Positions 8,551-17,386 of a DNA stretch of 64,000 nucleotides are shown piece after piece. The stretch is taken from contig NZ_JBDFMQ010000001.1 of NCBI RefSeq assembly GCF_047238345.1, forward strand, positions 3,720,001 through 3,784,000. The letters are read 5' to 3'. The notes below the pieces were generated by a model that saw only the letters and a program-made list of their open reading frames with translations, was not told where the DNA came from and ran no database searches. The stretch is from Shouchella sp047238345 (GTDB taxonomy: Bacteria > Bacillota > Bacilli > Bacillales > Bacillaceae_D). Position 1 is the first letter of the stretch. Each line of letters begins with the position of its first letter. The translations under genes and the position numbers were made by a program.

Positions 8551-9878
8551 GTCTCTTCAGGTGTTTCAACAGCAAGTGTCGTAAAAAAGATTTCACCCTC
8601 ACCAAATTTATTTGCAATTAAATCATACGCATAAATCGAATCGTAACTTTCATCAATCTCTTCTACGTTGTTAAACGAAACATCATTATCATAGTAGAGC
8701 ATGAGCGGCGTCACGATAAGTAAGACAAGCAAAAGAGCATAGCCAGGCCGATAGATAGAGAAGCGCCCCATCTTCCGCCAGAGCCAGTTGTTTTCCCCAT
8801 CATCTTTTGGCTTACTTGGCCAGAACATTTTTTGACCTAGCCCAGCCATGATACATGGCAATAGTGCCCATATCCCTAATACAAGAACCAGAATTCCAAC
8901 CGAGACCCCTACCGCCGATTGGAAAATATTAAACTCCGCAAATATAATAGTCGCAAAGCCAATAAACCCTGTAATGGCACCATATAACACCGTTTTTGAC
9001 GACGCTTTAAACGTAACAAGCATGGCTTCTTTTGAATCATGTTGAGAAATGAGTTCTTCTTGAAATCGCCTCATTAATAAAATACAATAGTCCGTCCCGA
9101 CACCGAATACGACCGCCATAATAAAAATTTGCGTATATGATGAAATCGGAAAATCAAACCAATCGACGAGTATCGATACCGCCGATATGGAAAACACATA
9201 GGCAGTTCCTAGTAATAATAACGGAAAAATTGGTGCTAGAGGGGAACGAAACACAATAAGTAAGACGACAAAGACAAGTGCAATCGTAATCCATTGGGAG
9301 ACAGCTAACCCATCTTGAATGCTCTGGTCCATATCCTCATTGATGACAGGTGCTCCTGTTTGGTAATGAGTGAGCCCATCAATTTGCATTTTATCGTCAA
9401 TCGCTGCTCGATACTCGCTATATTCTTCATCTTCTATGTCAAGCTCGAGTAACACTAATACTAGCTCTTCATCGTCACTTAAAAGCTGATTTTCTTGCTG
9501 CTCCCCATCAAATGGAGATAATAGATTATGTAAAGGAATGTCTCCTGCATCCTCTTCTAAATTATGAACGACTTCTTCGATTTGATTGTATTGGTCATCT
9601 GTTAATCCATCTTCTTCATAATAAGCAACAATTACTTGCTGTCCTTGAAAGCCTCCATCCTCTCGAATTAACGCTTCATAACGCTCCGTCGGATAATGAT
9701 CTGGGATTTCAATCTGTCCCTTTTCACTAACTAATCGATCTAAATCAGGTGAAAACAGCAACAACAAAACAGTTGCCGCAACCCATAAGATTGGTGCAGC
9801 GATCAATACCGGTTTACTCGACCATCTCACCTCTGTCGCCTCCCTCTCAAAAAATTCTTTTACCCCATGATAAAGCAC
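8520..9878 (-). CDS. MMPL/RND-family exporter, N-terminal piece of a frameshifted gene
   Basis: The first half of the same exporter: a first membrane helix, an acidic extracytoplasmic loop, five more helices with VVFGVGTDYCILL (the MMPL family signature), a seventh helix (YALLLVLLIVTPL) and the start of the second loop. It stops six codons after the frame break. The annotated GTG at 9878 overlaps the AAGGAG itself; a GTG at 9830, eight bases after AGAGGGAGG and giving MRWSSKPVLIAAP, is the more likely start. Joined, the protein would have about 1,095-1,110 residues, long for the family because of the built-in coiled segment. Either a mutated gene, a sequencing error or a recoded gene. Confidence 0.75.
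   Translation of the reverse strand: MLYHGVKEFFEREATEVRWSSKPVLIAAPILWVAATVLLLLFSPDLDRLVSEKGQIEIPDHYPTERYEALIREDGGFQGQQVIVAYYEEDGLTDDQYNQIEEVVHNLEEDAGDIPLHNLLSPFDGEQQENQLLSDDEELVLVLLELDIEDEEYSEYRAAIDDKMQIDGLTHYQTGAPVINEDMDQSIQDGLAVSQWITIALVFVVLLIVFRSPLAPIFPLLLLGTAYVFSISAVSILVDWFDFPISSYTQIFIMAVVFGVGTDYCILLMRRFQEELISQHDSKEAMLVTFKASSKTVLYGAITGFIGFATIIFAEFNIFQSAVGVSVGILVLVLGIWALLPCIMAGLGQKMFWPSKPKDDGENNWLWRKMGRFSIYRPGYALLLVLLIVTPLMLYYDNDVSFNNVEEIDESYDSIYAYDLIANKFGEGEIFFTTLAVETPEETWASPNSLPI
8535..8541 (-). other. frame-break site with slippery-type heptamer
   Basis: On the coding (minus) strand the zero-frame reads AGC CCA AAT TCC, which contains the heptamer C CCA AAT of the form X XXY YYZ. A -1 slip there reads CCC AAA TTC CCT and continues in the downstream frame. 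Loss of one T from an original AAT TTC would give the same result, so this may equally be a simple deletion. Confidence 0.5.
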
Positions 9879-9952
9879 TCCTTACTATACCCGAATCTCT
9901 CTCTTATCAACAGATTATCGACATTTTTTATCTTTAAATTGCAAAACAAAAA

Positions 9953-9975
9953 AGAGTAGGCACATCACCTACTCT
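9953..9975 (-). terminator. terminator of the iron-binding lipoprotein gene
   Basis: Stem AGAGTAGG / CCTACTCT with a 7-base loop, directly after the stop at 9982. Read on the minus strand it is followed by a T-rich run (TTTTTTGTTTTG), a standard intrinsic terminator. Confidence 0.85.
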
Positions 9976-9981
9976 CACTTT

Positions 9982-10932
9982 CTACTCGCCTTCAATAATG
10001 GCGTCATATACAGAATTAATGGTTTGCATATTTGCTTGATAACCGTTGTAGAGCCAGCTACTGCTGCCCTCACGGTTATAAAGGTTCCCTTGCTCTACCG
10101 CAGGAATCGTTGACCACACTGACTCCGATTCTAATTTTTCGATCGTTTCTGGGTCACTATCAATTAAAAACAGATACTCTGCATCCAGCTCTGCAATCGC
10201 TTCTAGCGAAACAGGATTCCAATGGGCACCCACGTCTTCTGGCAACTCATCAATCAAATTGGCAGGCGTCAATTCGAGATCTTCAAATAACACCGCACCG
10301 CTTGCCACATCAGGTGCAACAACGTAATACTTACCGCCAATCACCCAGAGTGCCGCTACTTTACTATCTCCAATCTCTTCTTGGAGCTGGGCTTTTACAT
10401 CTTCAACATGTGCATCGTACTCATCAATCGCACGATTTGCCTCGTCTTCTTTTTGAAGAACGTCTCCCATGAGCGATAACGTTGCGCGCCAATCATCTTT
10501 TGTTTCCCCATCTATGACGTATGTAGGAGCAATTTTATTGTACTGATCATAGCTTCCACCAGCCAAAGACTCTTCACCTGATGCAAAAATAAAGTCAGGC
10601 TCCGCCTCCATAATGGCTTCCAGTGGCAACGTAGAATCAATCGGTTCCACGCCTTCTAAATAATCTTCTAAGTAAACTTGCGTACTAGACCTACTTGCGA
10701 CTGACCATTGACGTGTTGGGGTTACGCCAAGCGTAACGAGCGGATCCTCTAGATAAGAGGCAATAATACGTTGTGGATTTGCGGGAACCGTTACTTCATT
10801 TCCAACTTTATCCGTTACTGTTATTGGCTCTTGTTCCGCTTCCGTTTCATTGTCAACAGCCTCATCCGAACCATTTGAACATGCAGACAACATCGCTAAA
10901 CCAACTGTAGAAAGCAAAATCAATCGTTTCAT
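9982..10932 (-). CDS. iron-siderophore ABC transporter substrate-binding lipoprotein
   Basis: A 316-residue lipoprotein. The signal MKRLILLSTVGLAMLSAC has a clear lipobox with Cys18. The mature part follows the type III binding-protein fold: ITVTDKVGNEVTVPANPQRIIA at the start, a lobe with EAIMEAEPDFIFASGEE, a long linking helix and a second lobe ending in YQANMQTINSVYDAI. This family (FeuA/YhfQ/FhuD-like) captures ferric siderophores outside the cell for an FecCD-type permease. I chose the ATG at 10932 because AAGGAG precedes it; the longer frame has a low-complexity Ile-rich leader that is the Fur-box region. No permease or ATPase is adjacent, so it must share one encoded elsewhere. Confidence 0.9.
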   Translation of the reverse strand: MKRLILLSTVGLAMLSACSNGSDEAVDNETEAEQEPITVTDKVGNEVTVPANPQRIIASYLEDPLVTLGVTPTRQWSVASRSSTQVYLEDYLEGVEPIDSTLPLEAIMEAEPDFIFASGEESLAGGSYDQYNKIAPTYVIDGETKDDWRATLSLMGDVLQKEDEANRAIDEYDAHVEDVKAQLQEEIGDSKVAALWVIGGKYYVVAPDVASGAVLFEDLELTPANLIDELPEDVGAHWNPVSLEAIAELDAEYLFLIDSDPETIEKLESESVWSTIPAVEQGNLYNREGSSSWLYNGYQANMQTINSVYDAIIEGE

Positions 10933-10973
10933 ATCGTTGTTCTCCTTCAAAGTATGTACTATCGTTATAATAT

Positions 10974-10988
10974 TGATAATGATTATCA
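10974..10988. promoter_or_regulatory. Fur box, perfect 7-1-7
   Basis: TGATAAT G ATTATCA matches the Bacillus Fur 7-1-7 consensus at every position. It lies about 40 bases upstream of the siderophore-binding protein start, in the promoter region. Iron-replete Fur should repress the gene. Confidence 0.93.
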
Positions 10989-11070
10989 TTGTCAATATTA
11001 TTTTTAGATTATTTTATTATCAACGCAAAAACACCCGTATTTTTCAACAACGAGTGTTATTCAAGTTTGC

Positions 11071-11187
11071 TTAAAGTTGGGCGTGATTCTGGATACCCGT
11101 ATGCATCCCTAAAAATTTTCCTCTATCTTGTAAAATTCCACCAAAAGCTTGCTTCTCCTCTTTTGAAAGATCGAATTGTATAGGCAT
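11071..11187 (-). CDS. short ORF of 38 residues with a good ribosome site
   Basis: Starts MPIQFDLSKEEKQAFGG and ends TGIQNHAQL. A canonical AAAGGAG stands before the ATG, which is why I list it. The product is soluble and has no family I recognise; it may be a small regulatory protein or the surviving start of a longer decayed gene. It sits between the TPR gene (same strand, upstream) and the Fur-regulated lipoprotein gene. An imperfect hairpin around 11027-11060 could end it. Confidence 0.4.
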   Translation of the reverse strand: MPIQFDLSKEEKQAFGGILQDRGKFLGMHTGIQNHAQL

Positions 11188-11232
11188 AAATCTCCTTTCT
11201 AACTATTAAAAATCGCTCATAACGAAGTCGTT

Positions 11233-11721
11233 CTAATCCCACACTTCATTCAATCGCCCTGAATAAAACGAAATCGCTTTTTGGTATGCTAAAATCTCTT
11301 CATCCTTTGTTGTTTCCGTTAAACACGTTAATAGCAACGCCATCGCTTGCTCATATTCCTTAAGATTATAAAGCGTCATTGCATAAAACACTTTTAACGC
11401 ATAATGTGTTGGAAATTTAGCCAAACCTGCTTCAAACGTCGCTTTTGACTCTTCATACATGCCCAACGTCCGGTATGTACTACCAAGACCTAAATAAGCT
11501 CCTTTTAAATCTTCATTACCTAACCCAAGTTTTATCGCTTTTTCATAGTAAGGGTATGCTTCTTTTTCTTTGCCCTGTGGATCGCATGTCGATGCAAGAG
11601 AATAGTTGAGATCGGCATCGTCGGGATTATCTTTTAACCAACTATGAAGGTTTTCATAAGCGCAATTATATTCGGCATTCGCTAACCAATGTTCAACTTG
11701 TTCTTTCTGTTGTTTATTCAC
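11233..11721 (-). CDS. tetratricopeptide repeat protein
   Basis: A 162-residue soluble protein with about three to four TPR units: YNCAYENLHSWLKDNPDDADL, YPYYEKAIKLGLGNEDLKGAY, MYEESKATFEAGLAKFP and YEQAMALLLTCL, showing the alternating small/aromatic pattern of TPR helices. TPR folds bind partner proteins; no catalytic domain is attached. The start is GTG behind AGGGGG. It begins 21 bases after the DUF2804 gene stop, so the two are probably one transcript. Similar 160-residue TPR proteins are common in Bacillaceae without known partners. Confidence 0.82.
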   Translation of the reverse strand: MNKQQKEQVEHWLANAEYNCAYENLHSWLKDNPDDADLNYSLASTCDPQGKEKEAYPYYEKAIKLGLGNEDLKGAYLGLGSTYRTLGMYEESKATFEAGLAKFPTHYALKVFYAMTLYNLKEYEQAMALLLTCLTETTKDEEILAYQKAISFYSGRLNEVWD

Positions 11722-11742
11722 CTTTGTCCATCCCCCTCACTG

Positions 11743-12750
11743 TCACCACTTTGCCACGTGGTCTTCTGCCCAACCAAATAAACGCTCTAACCGCATGATT
11801 TCACCCGTTCCAAGTAAAATTTCTCCTGAATAATAGCCAAACAGCTGATGAACAGAAGATTGAATGATAAACGCATTGGTTTCTGCCTTTCGTTCAAAAA
11901 TGGGCTCAAACGTGAGATCAACGTGCGCAGCTTTGATCTCCCATTTCTTCAGATAATCAGTCCTATCATAGAACCACTCAACATCATCCTCGATTTTATA
12001 TAACCTTCCATCAACGATGACACCATTTTCATTCTGACCTGTACCGTCCGTCCATTGCCCACCTAAATTAATGCCAACTTGCTTTTTATTTACCATTCCT
12101 GATGCGGAACCCCAATTCCATTTCGAACGATATTTCCAAACCCCTCTTCCAAAATCTAGACACGCAAACCCATCGCCTTGAGCCAATGTATACCGTTGCT
12201 CTCCCCATAGAATGTCACCTGTTGCCTGCAGAGCAGGTTGCTTTGATGTAAATTGAAAGTGCCGACTACTCCATGGAATCACTACGTTTAATGATTCCAT
12301 ATCTAGATCACGTTCAATCACGATGGTAGCTTTTAAAGAACCTTTTGCACCAAATGACGGACAGGTTACCTCAATCCTCGTCTTCTCCGTAGATTCAATA
12401 AAGGCAAGCGTCATGTTACGACTTGAATACGTAATCGTTTCCTTTACACGTTGTGGCATGTGAACACCTTTGCCAAAGGGGATTAGTAGCGTCTCCTCAT
12501 GAAAATCATGTGTGTGACGGTCAAAGATATAGACGAAAAGAACCGCTGCATAATCGATATGAGAAATGGTTGCTGAAAATAGTAGTTCGCTACTCGTTAC
12601 GCACCAGTAGTTCCACATTTTCTTTCTGAGAAAACGACCACTAATGTTGCTAATAAGATCATCTTTAGCAGACCAACCAATACTCCATTCATTTAAATGC
12701 CCATTTTCATTTACTAGCGTGTTTGTAAATAACTTGTTTATATTGCTCAT
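11743..12750 (-). CDS. DUF2804 domain protein
   Basis: A 335-residue cytoplasmic protein that fits DUF2804 along its length: the start LVNENGHLNEWSIGWS, the central LDFGRGVWKYRSKWNWGSA and GINLGGQWTDGTGQNENG block, and the acidic/aromatic C-terminus MRLERLFGWAEDHV. These conserved Trp/Gly/Asp motifs resemble lipocalin-like AttH/hydroxyneurosporene synthase-type folds, but no reaction has been shown for DUF2804. It lacks a signal peptide. It is probably co-transcribed with the downstream TPR gene and separated from the GH81 gene by a terminator. Confidence 0.85.
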   Translation of the reverse strand: MSNINKLFTNTLVNENGHLNEWSIGWSAKDDLISNISGRFLRKKMWNYWCVTSSELLFSATISHIDYAAVLFVYIFDRHTHDFHEETLLIPFGKGVHMPQRVKETITYSSRNMTLAFIESTEKTRIEVTCPSFGAKGSLKATIVIERDLDMESLNVVIPWSSRHFQFTSKQPALQATGDILWGEQRYTLAQGDGFACLDFGRGVWKYRSKWNWGSASGMVNKKQVGINLGGQWTDGTGQNENGVIVDGRLYKIEDDVEWFYDRTDYLKKWEIKAAHVDLTFEPIFERKAETNAFIIQSSVHQLFGYYSGEILLGTGEIMRLERLFGWAEDHVAKW

Positions 12751-12845
12751 CTGACCACCCTTTTTTGATCCTTCTCTCTATATTAATGTAAAAATTCAAA
12801 CAACTCAAATGTGTAATGAAAATGTTTCACGAGAAACAAATAGAA

Positions 12846-12875
12846 AAAAGCTTCTACTAGAACGTAGAAGCTTTT
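12846..12875 (-). terminator. terminator of the GH81 glucanase gene
   Basis: Perfect 12-base stem AAAAGCTTCTAC / GTAGAAGCTTTT with a 6-base loop, starting 11 bases after the glucanase stop; on the minus strand it is followed by CTTTTTTCTA. Confidence 0.9.
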
Positions 12876-12885
12876 CTCCAACACA

Positions 12886-15525
12886 TCACGGATAACTAAA
12901 CCATTCCGTTTCGTATTGTGGTCCATTTTTCTCATACGTGAAGCGGAAGGAAAGAGACTTATTTTCCACGTCTGGGATCATTAAGAACCACCTGCCCTCT
13001 TCTTGTTGCATTCGCACATTTTCTTGACTTCCATCATCTAAGCGATAATGTAGATCTACATATCGCGCAGGCGTATTTGGTGTAAACGTAAGGACCCGAT
13101 CCGCCTCGTTTTCATCAACCGTTACGGTAAAATCATCTCGCTCGATTACTTTCCCGTCATCACCAGGTTGCTCCGGTTCTTCTGGAGGGGTTGTCGGTGG
13201 CGGTCCGTTCCCACCTTGACTAACGTAATAACTATTTCCCTCCACAGTCGCTTCATGTCCATCTGAAAACGTAATTGAGCGAGGGTCACTGTCATAATTG
13301 TAGGCAACGTAGACGCTCTCCCCGTTTTGATTAAAAACAGCATATGTTGGAATATTTGCCGTAATATCAGGATTCACTTGTCCAAGCGATGCTAGACTTG
13401 TAATCCATTGATACGTCTGGGCTTTCGTACTTCCACGTTCAATAATGGTTTCGTCTCCTGGGTCGAACTCAGTATAATCATCAATCCTTCGCTCCATTTG
13501 CGTCTGGGCATCGACTGGATCGGTTAATGCACGGTAGCTCCAGACCATATTGGACCACCAGTTCCAATCCTCTGATCCGTTTGTTCCTTTCAGTGCTTGG
13601 TAGGCATTCTCCACATAATCAGGATGATGCCCTAGATAAAGTGCCCCTCCGTGTATCGGGAGCCAGTTGATCGCATACTTCTCCACCGCTCCTGAATTCC
13701 ACCAGGTCGCATGATCCATCTTTCCACCCCAGTTAATCGTCACAATTTCGGGTTCGTATTCTGGAGGATGAATCTCATCGTGTACATCAAAAAAATACTC
13801 GTTTATGGCGCTCATCTCTGTTGTATATAAATAAATCGCTCGATCTAACAGTTCTTGATCATCGGTCGCTTCTGCCCACAAAATTAAATTTGTCCACGCA
13901 TGCATGGCTTCGGAAGAGGACTCTTGATTGTTCCCTGAATCAAATGTGGCTAATCCATCTGCCCATGAATGCCCCGAGTAGGGATCAAACATTCGTAAAT
14001 ATGGATACATTGGATCATCTCGACCCGCAGCGAAGTCTCGAATGAGCTCATTAACCATTCCACCCCATTCATCACTCTGCGCCCAGTTTGGATTTACCCT
14101 TGCTACCTCTGCAGCTGCTTTGACAAAATACCCATAGTGAAAATGATGGTCATTGATTCTGACAGCTGACCCATGCGCTGCATGATAGCCAAGTAAGGTG
14201 CCCCAGTTTTGATTATAGTAAAAAAGATTTTCTCCTTTTATTGCATTGCTTTCGTCAGTAGCCTGTAACCAATCTTCAAGATGTTGTTGCAATTCCCCTC
14301 TAAAGTCATCACCCAATGCCTGTTCACCTAACTGATCGGCAATCGGCGCTAAATTCGAGAGTTTGCCTAAGTATTTTCCAAGTTCATACGTATCTTGCCC
14401 TGTTGGATAGTCATCTTGCGCTTCATGTAAGTATCCGCTTAAACGTTCTGCATCAACCCCTGCATTAGGTAAGCTAGGGAGCACACCTGTATAGGTAAGG
14501 TTCGTTTCAAACTGCTCACCTTGCACAAGCTTCATATCGCCTCGAATCGTAAAAAGATCCATTCCTTCAATGACGTTCCCAGCTGATAAATGACGATATT
14601 GGTGCGGGTATAAGGCAAACAGGGTACCATTCCCTGACTCACCACTGATCTCTTCTGTTTCCGCTGAATATGTTGTTATAACATCATTGGTTTCGTGGTT
14701 CACGTCAAAATTTGCTCGCGTTTCACGCACGACTGAATACGCATGTTCACCGAAAAGTGCTAACGTCTCCGCACGTGTATCTGGCAATTTGGCTACACTT
14801 ATAAACTCTGATGGATTTTCCCATGTTTGCCCGTTTAACGACCAATTTGACCCTTCAGGAGCAAACGCAGCGTAATGCTTGTTATCATGTGTGGAAAAAC
14901 CAATCACATGCCCTTCTTCTGCCCACACTTGAGGGTTCTGAGGAAAATCAATGACAGCATGTCCACCTGTATATTCTGCATAGATATATGGAATACCGAC
15001 ACCGTATGTGAGCGCTAAGGACGATGAATCGTTTTCCGCCAACGAGCGCACATGCCAGTCACCGTAATCATCGACTTTCGCGTCATTAAAGTTATTTTCA
15101 TTGGAATGGCCGATTGTAAAATCGGTTGAAATCGCACCAACGATATGCCATGTACCAGCCTCACTGTTTTCGTGAACGACAACATTATGAGGGGCATCAT
15201 AAAATACGTTTAGCCCTTTTTCATTTTGCCTCACACTAAAAGGATGCGCATAGTGATTGTTGGCGTATGGATCAACAGCTAATGAACTCCACCACCTATT
15301 GGTGGGCATTGGCCCATCTACATTAGAGGTTCGGTAAATCGTTTCCGGTGGCTCCTTTTGTTGATCTGCATAACCAGGATCGCCAATTGAATCAAAATCT
15401 ATCGGTGGATATTGTAAAGAATAACTCCCTTTCCCCACATCTTTTACCCCTTGATTTGCAAAACTTGATTGAAACGGAAAAAATACAATAAGTGCTAAAA
15501 CGAATAAAAACCATCTTTTTTTCAT
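12886..15525 (-). CDS. secreted endo-beta-1,3-glucanase, GH81 with C-terminal CBM56
   Basis: An 879-residue secreted laminarinase that cuts beta-1,3-glucans (fungal wall, callose, laminarin). Signal peptide residues 1-23 ending SSFA. The GH81 N-terminal beta-sandwich (about 55-330, PTNRWWSSLAVDPYANN) is followed by the alpha/alpha barrel. Asp459 (RINDHHFHYG) and Glu535/Glu539 (GNNQESSSEA) occupy the conserved GH81 catalytic positions. A Pro-rich linker (about 770-790) leads to a C-terminal beta-domain (about 795-879) resembling CBM56, a beta-1,3-glucan binding module. The domain order recalls the Bacillus halodurans enzyme BH0236, but lacks a CBM6. GAGGAGG precedes the ATG. Confidence 0.94.
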   Translation of the reverse strand: MKKRWFLFVLALIVFFPFQSSFANQGVKDVGKGSYSLQYPPIDFDSIGDPGYADQQKEPPETIYRTSNVDGPMPTNRWWSSLAVDPYANNHYAHPFSVRQNEKGLNVFYDAPHNVVVHENSEAGTWHIVGAISTDFTIGHSNENNFNDAKVDDYGDWHVRSLAENDSSSLALTYGVGIPYIYAEYTGGHAVIDFPQNPQVWAEEGHVIGFSTHDNKHYAAFAPEGSNWSLNGQTWENPSEFISVAKLPDTRAETLALFGEHAYSVVRETRANFDVNHETNDVITTYSAETEEISGESGNGTLFALYPHQYRHLSAGNVIEGMDLFTIRGDMKLVQGEQFETNLTYTGVLPSLPNAGVDAERLSGYLHEAQDDYPTGQDTYELGKYLGKLSNLAPIADQLGEQALGDDFRGELQQHLEDWLQATDESNAIKGENLFYYNQNWGTLLGYHAAHGSAVRINDHHFHYGYFVKAAAEVARVNPNWAQSDEWGGMVNELIRDFAAGRDDPMYPYLRMFDPYSGHSWADGLATFDSGNNQESSSEAMHAWTNLILWAEATDDQELLDRAIYLYTTEMSAINEYFFDVHDEIHPPEYEPEIVTINWGGKMDHATWWNSGAVEKYAINWLPIHGGALYLGHHPDYVENAYQALKGTNGSEDWNWWSNMVWSYRALTDPVDAQTQMERRIDDYTEFDPGDETIIERGSTKAQTYQWITSLASLGQVNPDITANIPTYAVFNQNGESVYVAYNYDSDPRSITFSDGHEATVEGNSYYVSQGGNGPPPTTPPEEPEQPGDDGKVIERDDFTVTVDENEADRVLTFTPNTPARYVDLHYRLDDGSQENVRMQQEEGRWFLMIPDVENKSLSFRFTYEKNGPQYETEWFSYP

Positions 15526-15861
15526 TCAAATGCCTCCTCATGAATTTTTGTTTCATATCTTCTCTTGCACATGCATACATTTAACTTGACCCCTTGAATC
15601 ACTTCTCCTACTTTACTTAGGTTTTTGTACTGAATCCATCGAAAGACGTCGATAAGCAATTGGGAAACGAATAATTTTTTTTGAGACAGATTTAGCGACA
15701 CAATCAGCTTAATTTATTCAACTTTTTCTCTCAGATCTCTAACTCCGACAACCATCTCCAGTATTGATTTACAAAACAACCGTCAATTCTCTTTTTTAGC
15801 TTGGGAAAAAAAGCAATGCGAAAAAAATCGGTCTTCAAAATTTGTCAAAAACCCTTTAAAC
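15526..15861. other. non-coding region upstream of the glucanase gene
   Basis: About 335 bases with no credible reading frame. It should carry the promoter of the minus-strand glucanase gene; the only firm signal is the GAGGAGG ribosome site at its lower end. I saw no clear cre, Fur or sigma-factor box. Confidence 0.4.
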
Positions 15862-15868
15862 ATTAAAA

Positions 15869-15895
15869 AAACTACCCAAAATGTTTGAGTAGTTT
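15869..15895 (-). terminator. terminator of the cytochrome c551-like gene
   Basis: Stem AAACTACcCAAA / TTTGaGTAGTTT, 12 positions with one mismatch and a 3-base loop, ending 10 bases from the cytochrome stop. On the minus strand it is followed by a T-run. Confidence 0.85.
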
Positions 15896-15905
15896 CCTTC
15901 ATATC

Positions 15906-16256
15906 TTATTGATCTGCCAACCACATAGACAAATTATCTACTTCATCTTCTTCTAAATGGGATTGTGCAGGCATCGAACCTTGTCCATTTAAAATAATTT
16001 CTTTAATTTCATCCGGAGCCAAGTTATTATTCGCGAGAGCAGGACCAGATCCACCCTCGTCTAACCCAGCATGACATTGGATACAACTCTGCTGATACGT
16101 TTGTTCTGCTTGGGCCACATCATAATCACCCATTTCCGAACTTTCCTCGCCACCGTTTCCATTATCAGTTTCCGGTGCCTCTGCATCATCTCCATCGCCA
16201 CCACCACAAGCCGTTAAAAATAACGTTAATCCGGCCAAAACCATCCACTTTTTCAT
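15906..16256 (-). CDS. cytochrome c551-type membrane lipoprotein (CccB-like)
   Basis: A 116-residue lipoprotein electron carrier. The lipobox is LTAC with Cys17; then an acidic Gly-rich linker (18-45) and a class I cytochrome c domain with heme site CIQCH (Cys58, Cys61, His62) and axial Met95 in GSMPAQ. CccB of Bacillus subtilis is the closest named relative by size and layout: it passes electrons between the bc-type complex and a caa3-type oxidase on the outer membrane face. A close paralogue starts the nos-like operon at 63058-63399; the two share the ends MPAQ and LADQ. Monocistronic. Confidence 0.9.
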   Translation of the reverse strand: MKKWMVLAGLTLFLTACGGGDGDDAEAPETDNGNGGEESSEMGDYDVAQAEQTYQQSCIQCHAGLDEGGSGPALANNNLAPDEIKEIILNGQGSMPAQSHLEEDEVDNLSMWLADQ

Positions 16257-16374
16257 AGGTAATCTCCTTAATGAAACGAATTTTCTTTTCGTACTACCGC
16301 TAAAAATCAGCTAGTATCTTTATTGTTAACCGTTTCAAGAGAAAATTAACCCACTTTTTTATGGATTCCTTGAT

Positions 16375-16536
16375 TTATTTTTCTTTTTCTTCCATTAAAC
16401 GCAAGAAAGCATCTTCCACTTCTCCATACGACAATTCATATAAATGAGTGTTTTTATATTTATAAACGCCAGCTTTTAACAGCTTTTCAATCATTTTTTC
16501 TTGTCTTTTCCTAATTAGCTCCTCTTCCCTTACCAT
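16375..16536 (-). CDS. fbpA: Fur-regulated basic protein FbpA-like, 53 residues
   Basis: A small basic protein with the core RKRQEKMIEKLLKAGVYK followed by LYELSYGEVEDAF, which matches the pattern of the FbpA family (lysine/arginine-rich helix, AGVYK turn, LYELS motif). In Bacillus subtilis FbpA is one of the small basic proteins that help the sRNA FsrA lower iron use when Fur is inactive. The ATG at 16536 has AGGTG six bases upstream; another ATG five bases upstream leads to an immediate stop. I could not find a strong Fur box before it, so Fur control is by family only. Confidence 0.7.
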   Translation of the reverse strand: MVREEELIRKRQEKMIEKLLKAGVYKYKNTHLYELSYGEVEDAFLRLMEEKEK

Positions 16537-16730
16537 TTCATCACCTGTTCTACCCTTGTTGTGGTTTCATCATACCATAACATCGAGTAAATTAAATAAT
16601 TTTTACCGGATTAGTAGGGATTGATTATTTGCTATAATTGGAAGTGAATTTTATTATTGATAGATATTCTATGAGCAAAAGTGATAGCACATTAATGCGT
16701 TTCTTCTTTATTTAAACACTCCATTTAGAT

Positions 16731-17315
16731 TCAATCACCCTTTCGAAAGCCTGATAATCCATAGTTAATAAACTGATGGATGAGTAAGGCCATTTCTTGA
16801 GGGGATTCTTTCTTTCCATTCGCCAGCCAGCTTTCAATGGCATCTACGCCTCCACTTACAACCAGCAACGGAATGTACTCAGATAATTCATCCCCTAGCT
16901 GATGTTCTTCCATCCACTTATTCATAATGAAGTTTTGTATAATGTTTGTGACACGCTTTCGAAATGATGTGTCCCCATTTTTACTTAAAAGAATTTGGCA
17001 CAGCTCACTTCTCTCAGCAACATACTCGAGAATTTTCGTAGACATTTGCAGGACTTCATCTTGCTTTTGAAAGTTATATTGATTGAGCGTTTCATACATA
17101 TCGTCAAACACTTCTTTTCCAATCTTATCTAACAAATCATAAGGATCAACATAATGACTATAAAAAGTTGACCGATTAATGTTAGCTCTTTCACATAGTT
17201 CTTTAACGGTTACAGAAGAAATTGGTTTTCCTTTTAACAAATCCATTAACGCTTCTTTTAGCACCATTCGTGTGAATTGTTTTCGGCGATCAAGCTTCTC
17301 AGACAAAGTGTTCAC
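16731..17315 (-). CDS. TetR/AcrR-family repressor of the adjacent MMPL exporter
   Basis: A 194-residue regulator. The N-terminal HTH (about residues 12-58) reads VLKEALMDLLKGKPISSVTVKELCERANINRSTFYSHY, the standard TetR form with recognition helix NRSTFYSHY. The C-terminal ligand domain (80-190) fits the YdgH/YcdC-type TetR_C group. It is divergent from the MMPL exporter and the promoter between them contains an inverted repeat, so it most likely represses that operon until an exported compound binds. Start ATG at 17315. Confidence 0.88.
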   Translation of the reverse strand: MNTLSEKLDRRKQFTRMVLKEALMDLLKGKPISSVTVKELCERANINRSTFYSHYVDPYDLLDKIGKEVFDDMYETLNQYNFQKQDEVLQMSTKILEYVAERSELCQILLSKNGDTSFRKRVTNIIQNFIMNKWMEEHQLGDELSEYIPLLVVSGGVDAIESWLANGKKESPQEMALLIHQFINYGLSGFRKGD

Positions 17316-17386
17316 AACCTTTTCATAATTTTATCCGACATAAATATTGAATGTGTTGTTCAGCTAACAGATCTTCTCCAACTGTC

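Noticed and set aside
10032..10472. Plus-strand open frame of 146 codons
   Set aside because: Antisense to the siderophore-binding lipoprotein, with no start signal and shadow-type composition.
10995..10995. Longer start of the siderophore-binding protein
   Set aside because: The extra 21 residues are translated Fur-box and promoter DNA; the ATG at 10932 has the ribosome site and a proper lipoprotein signal.
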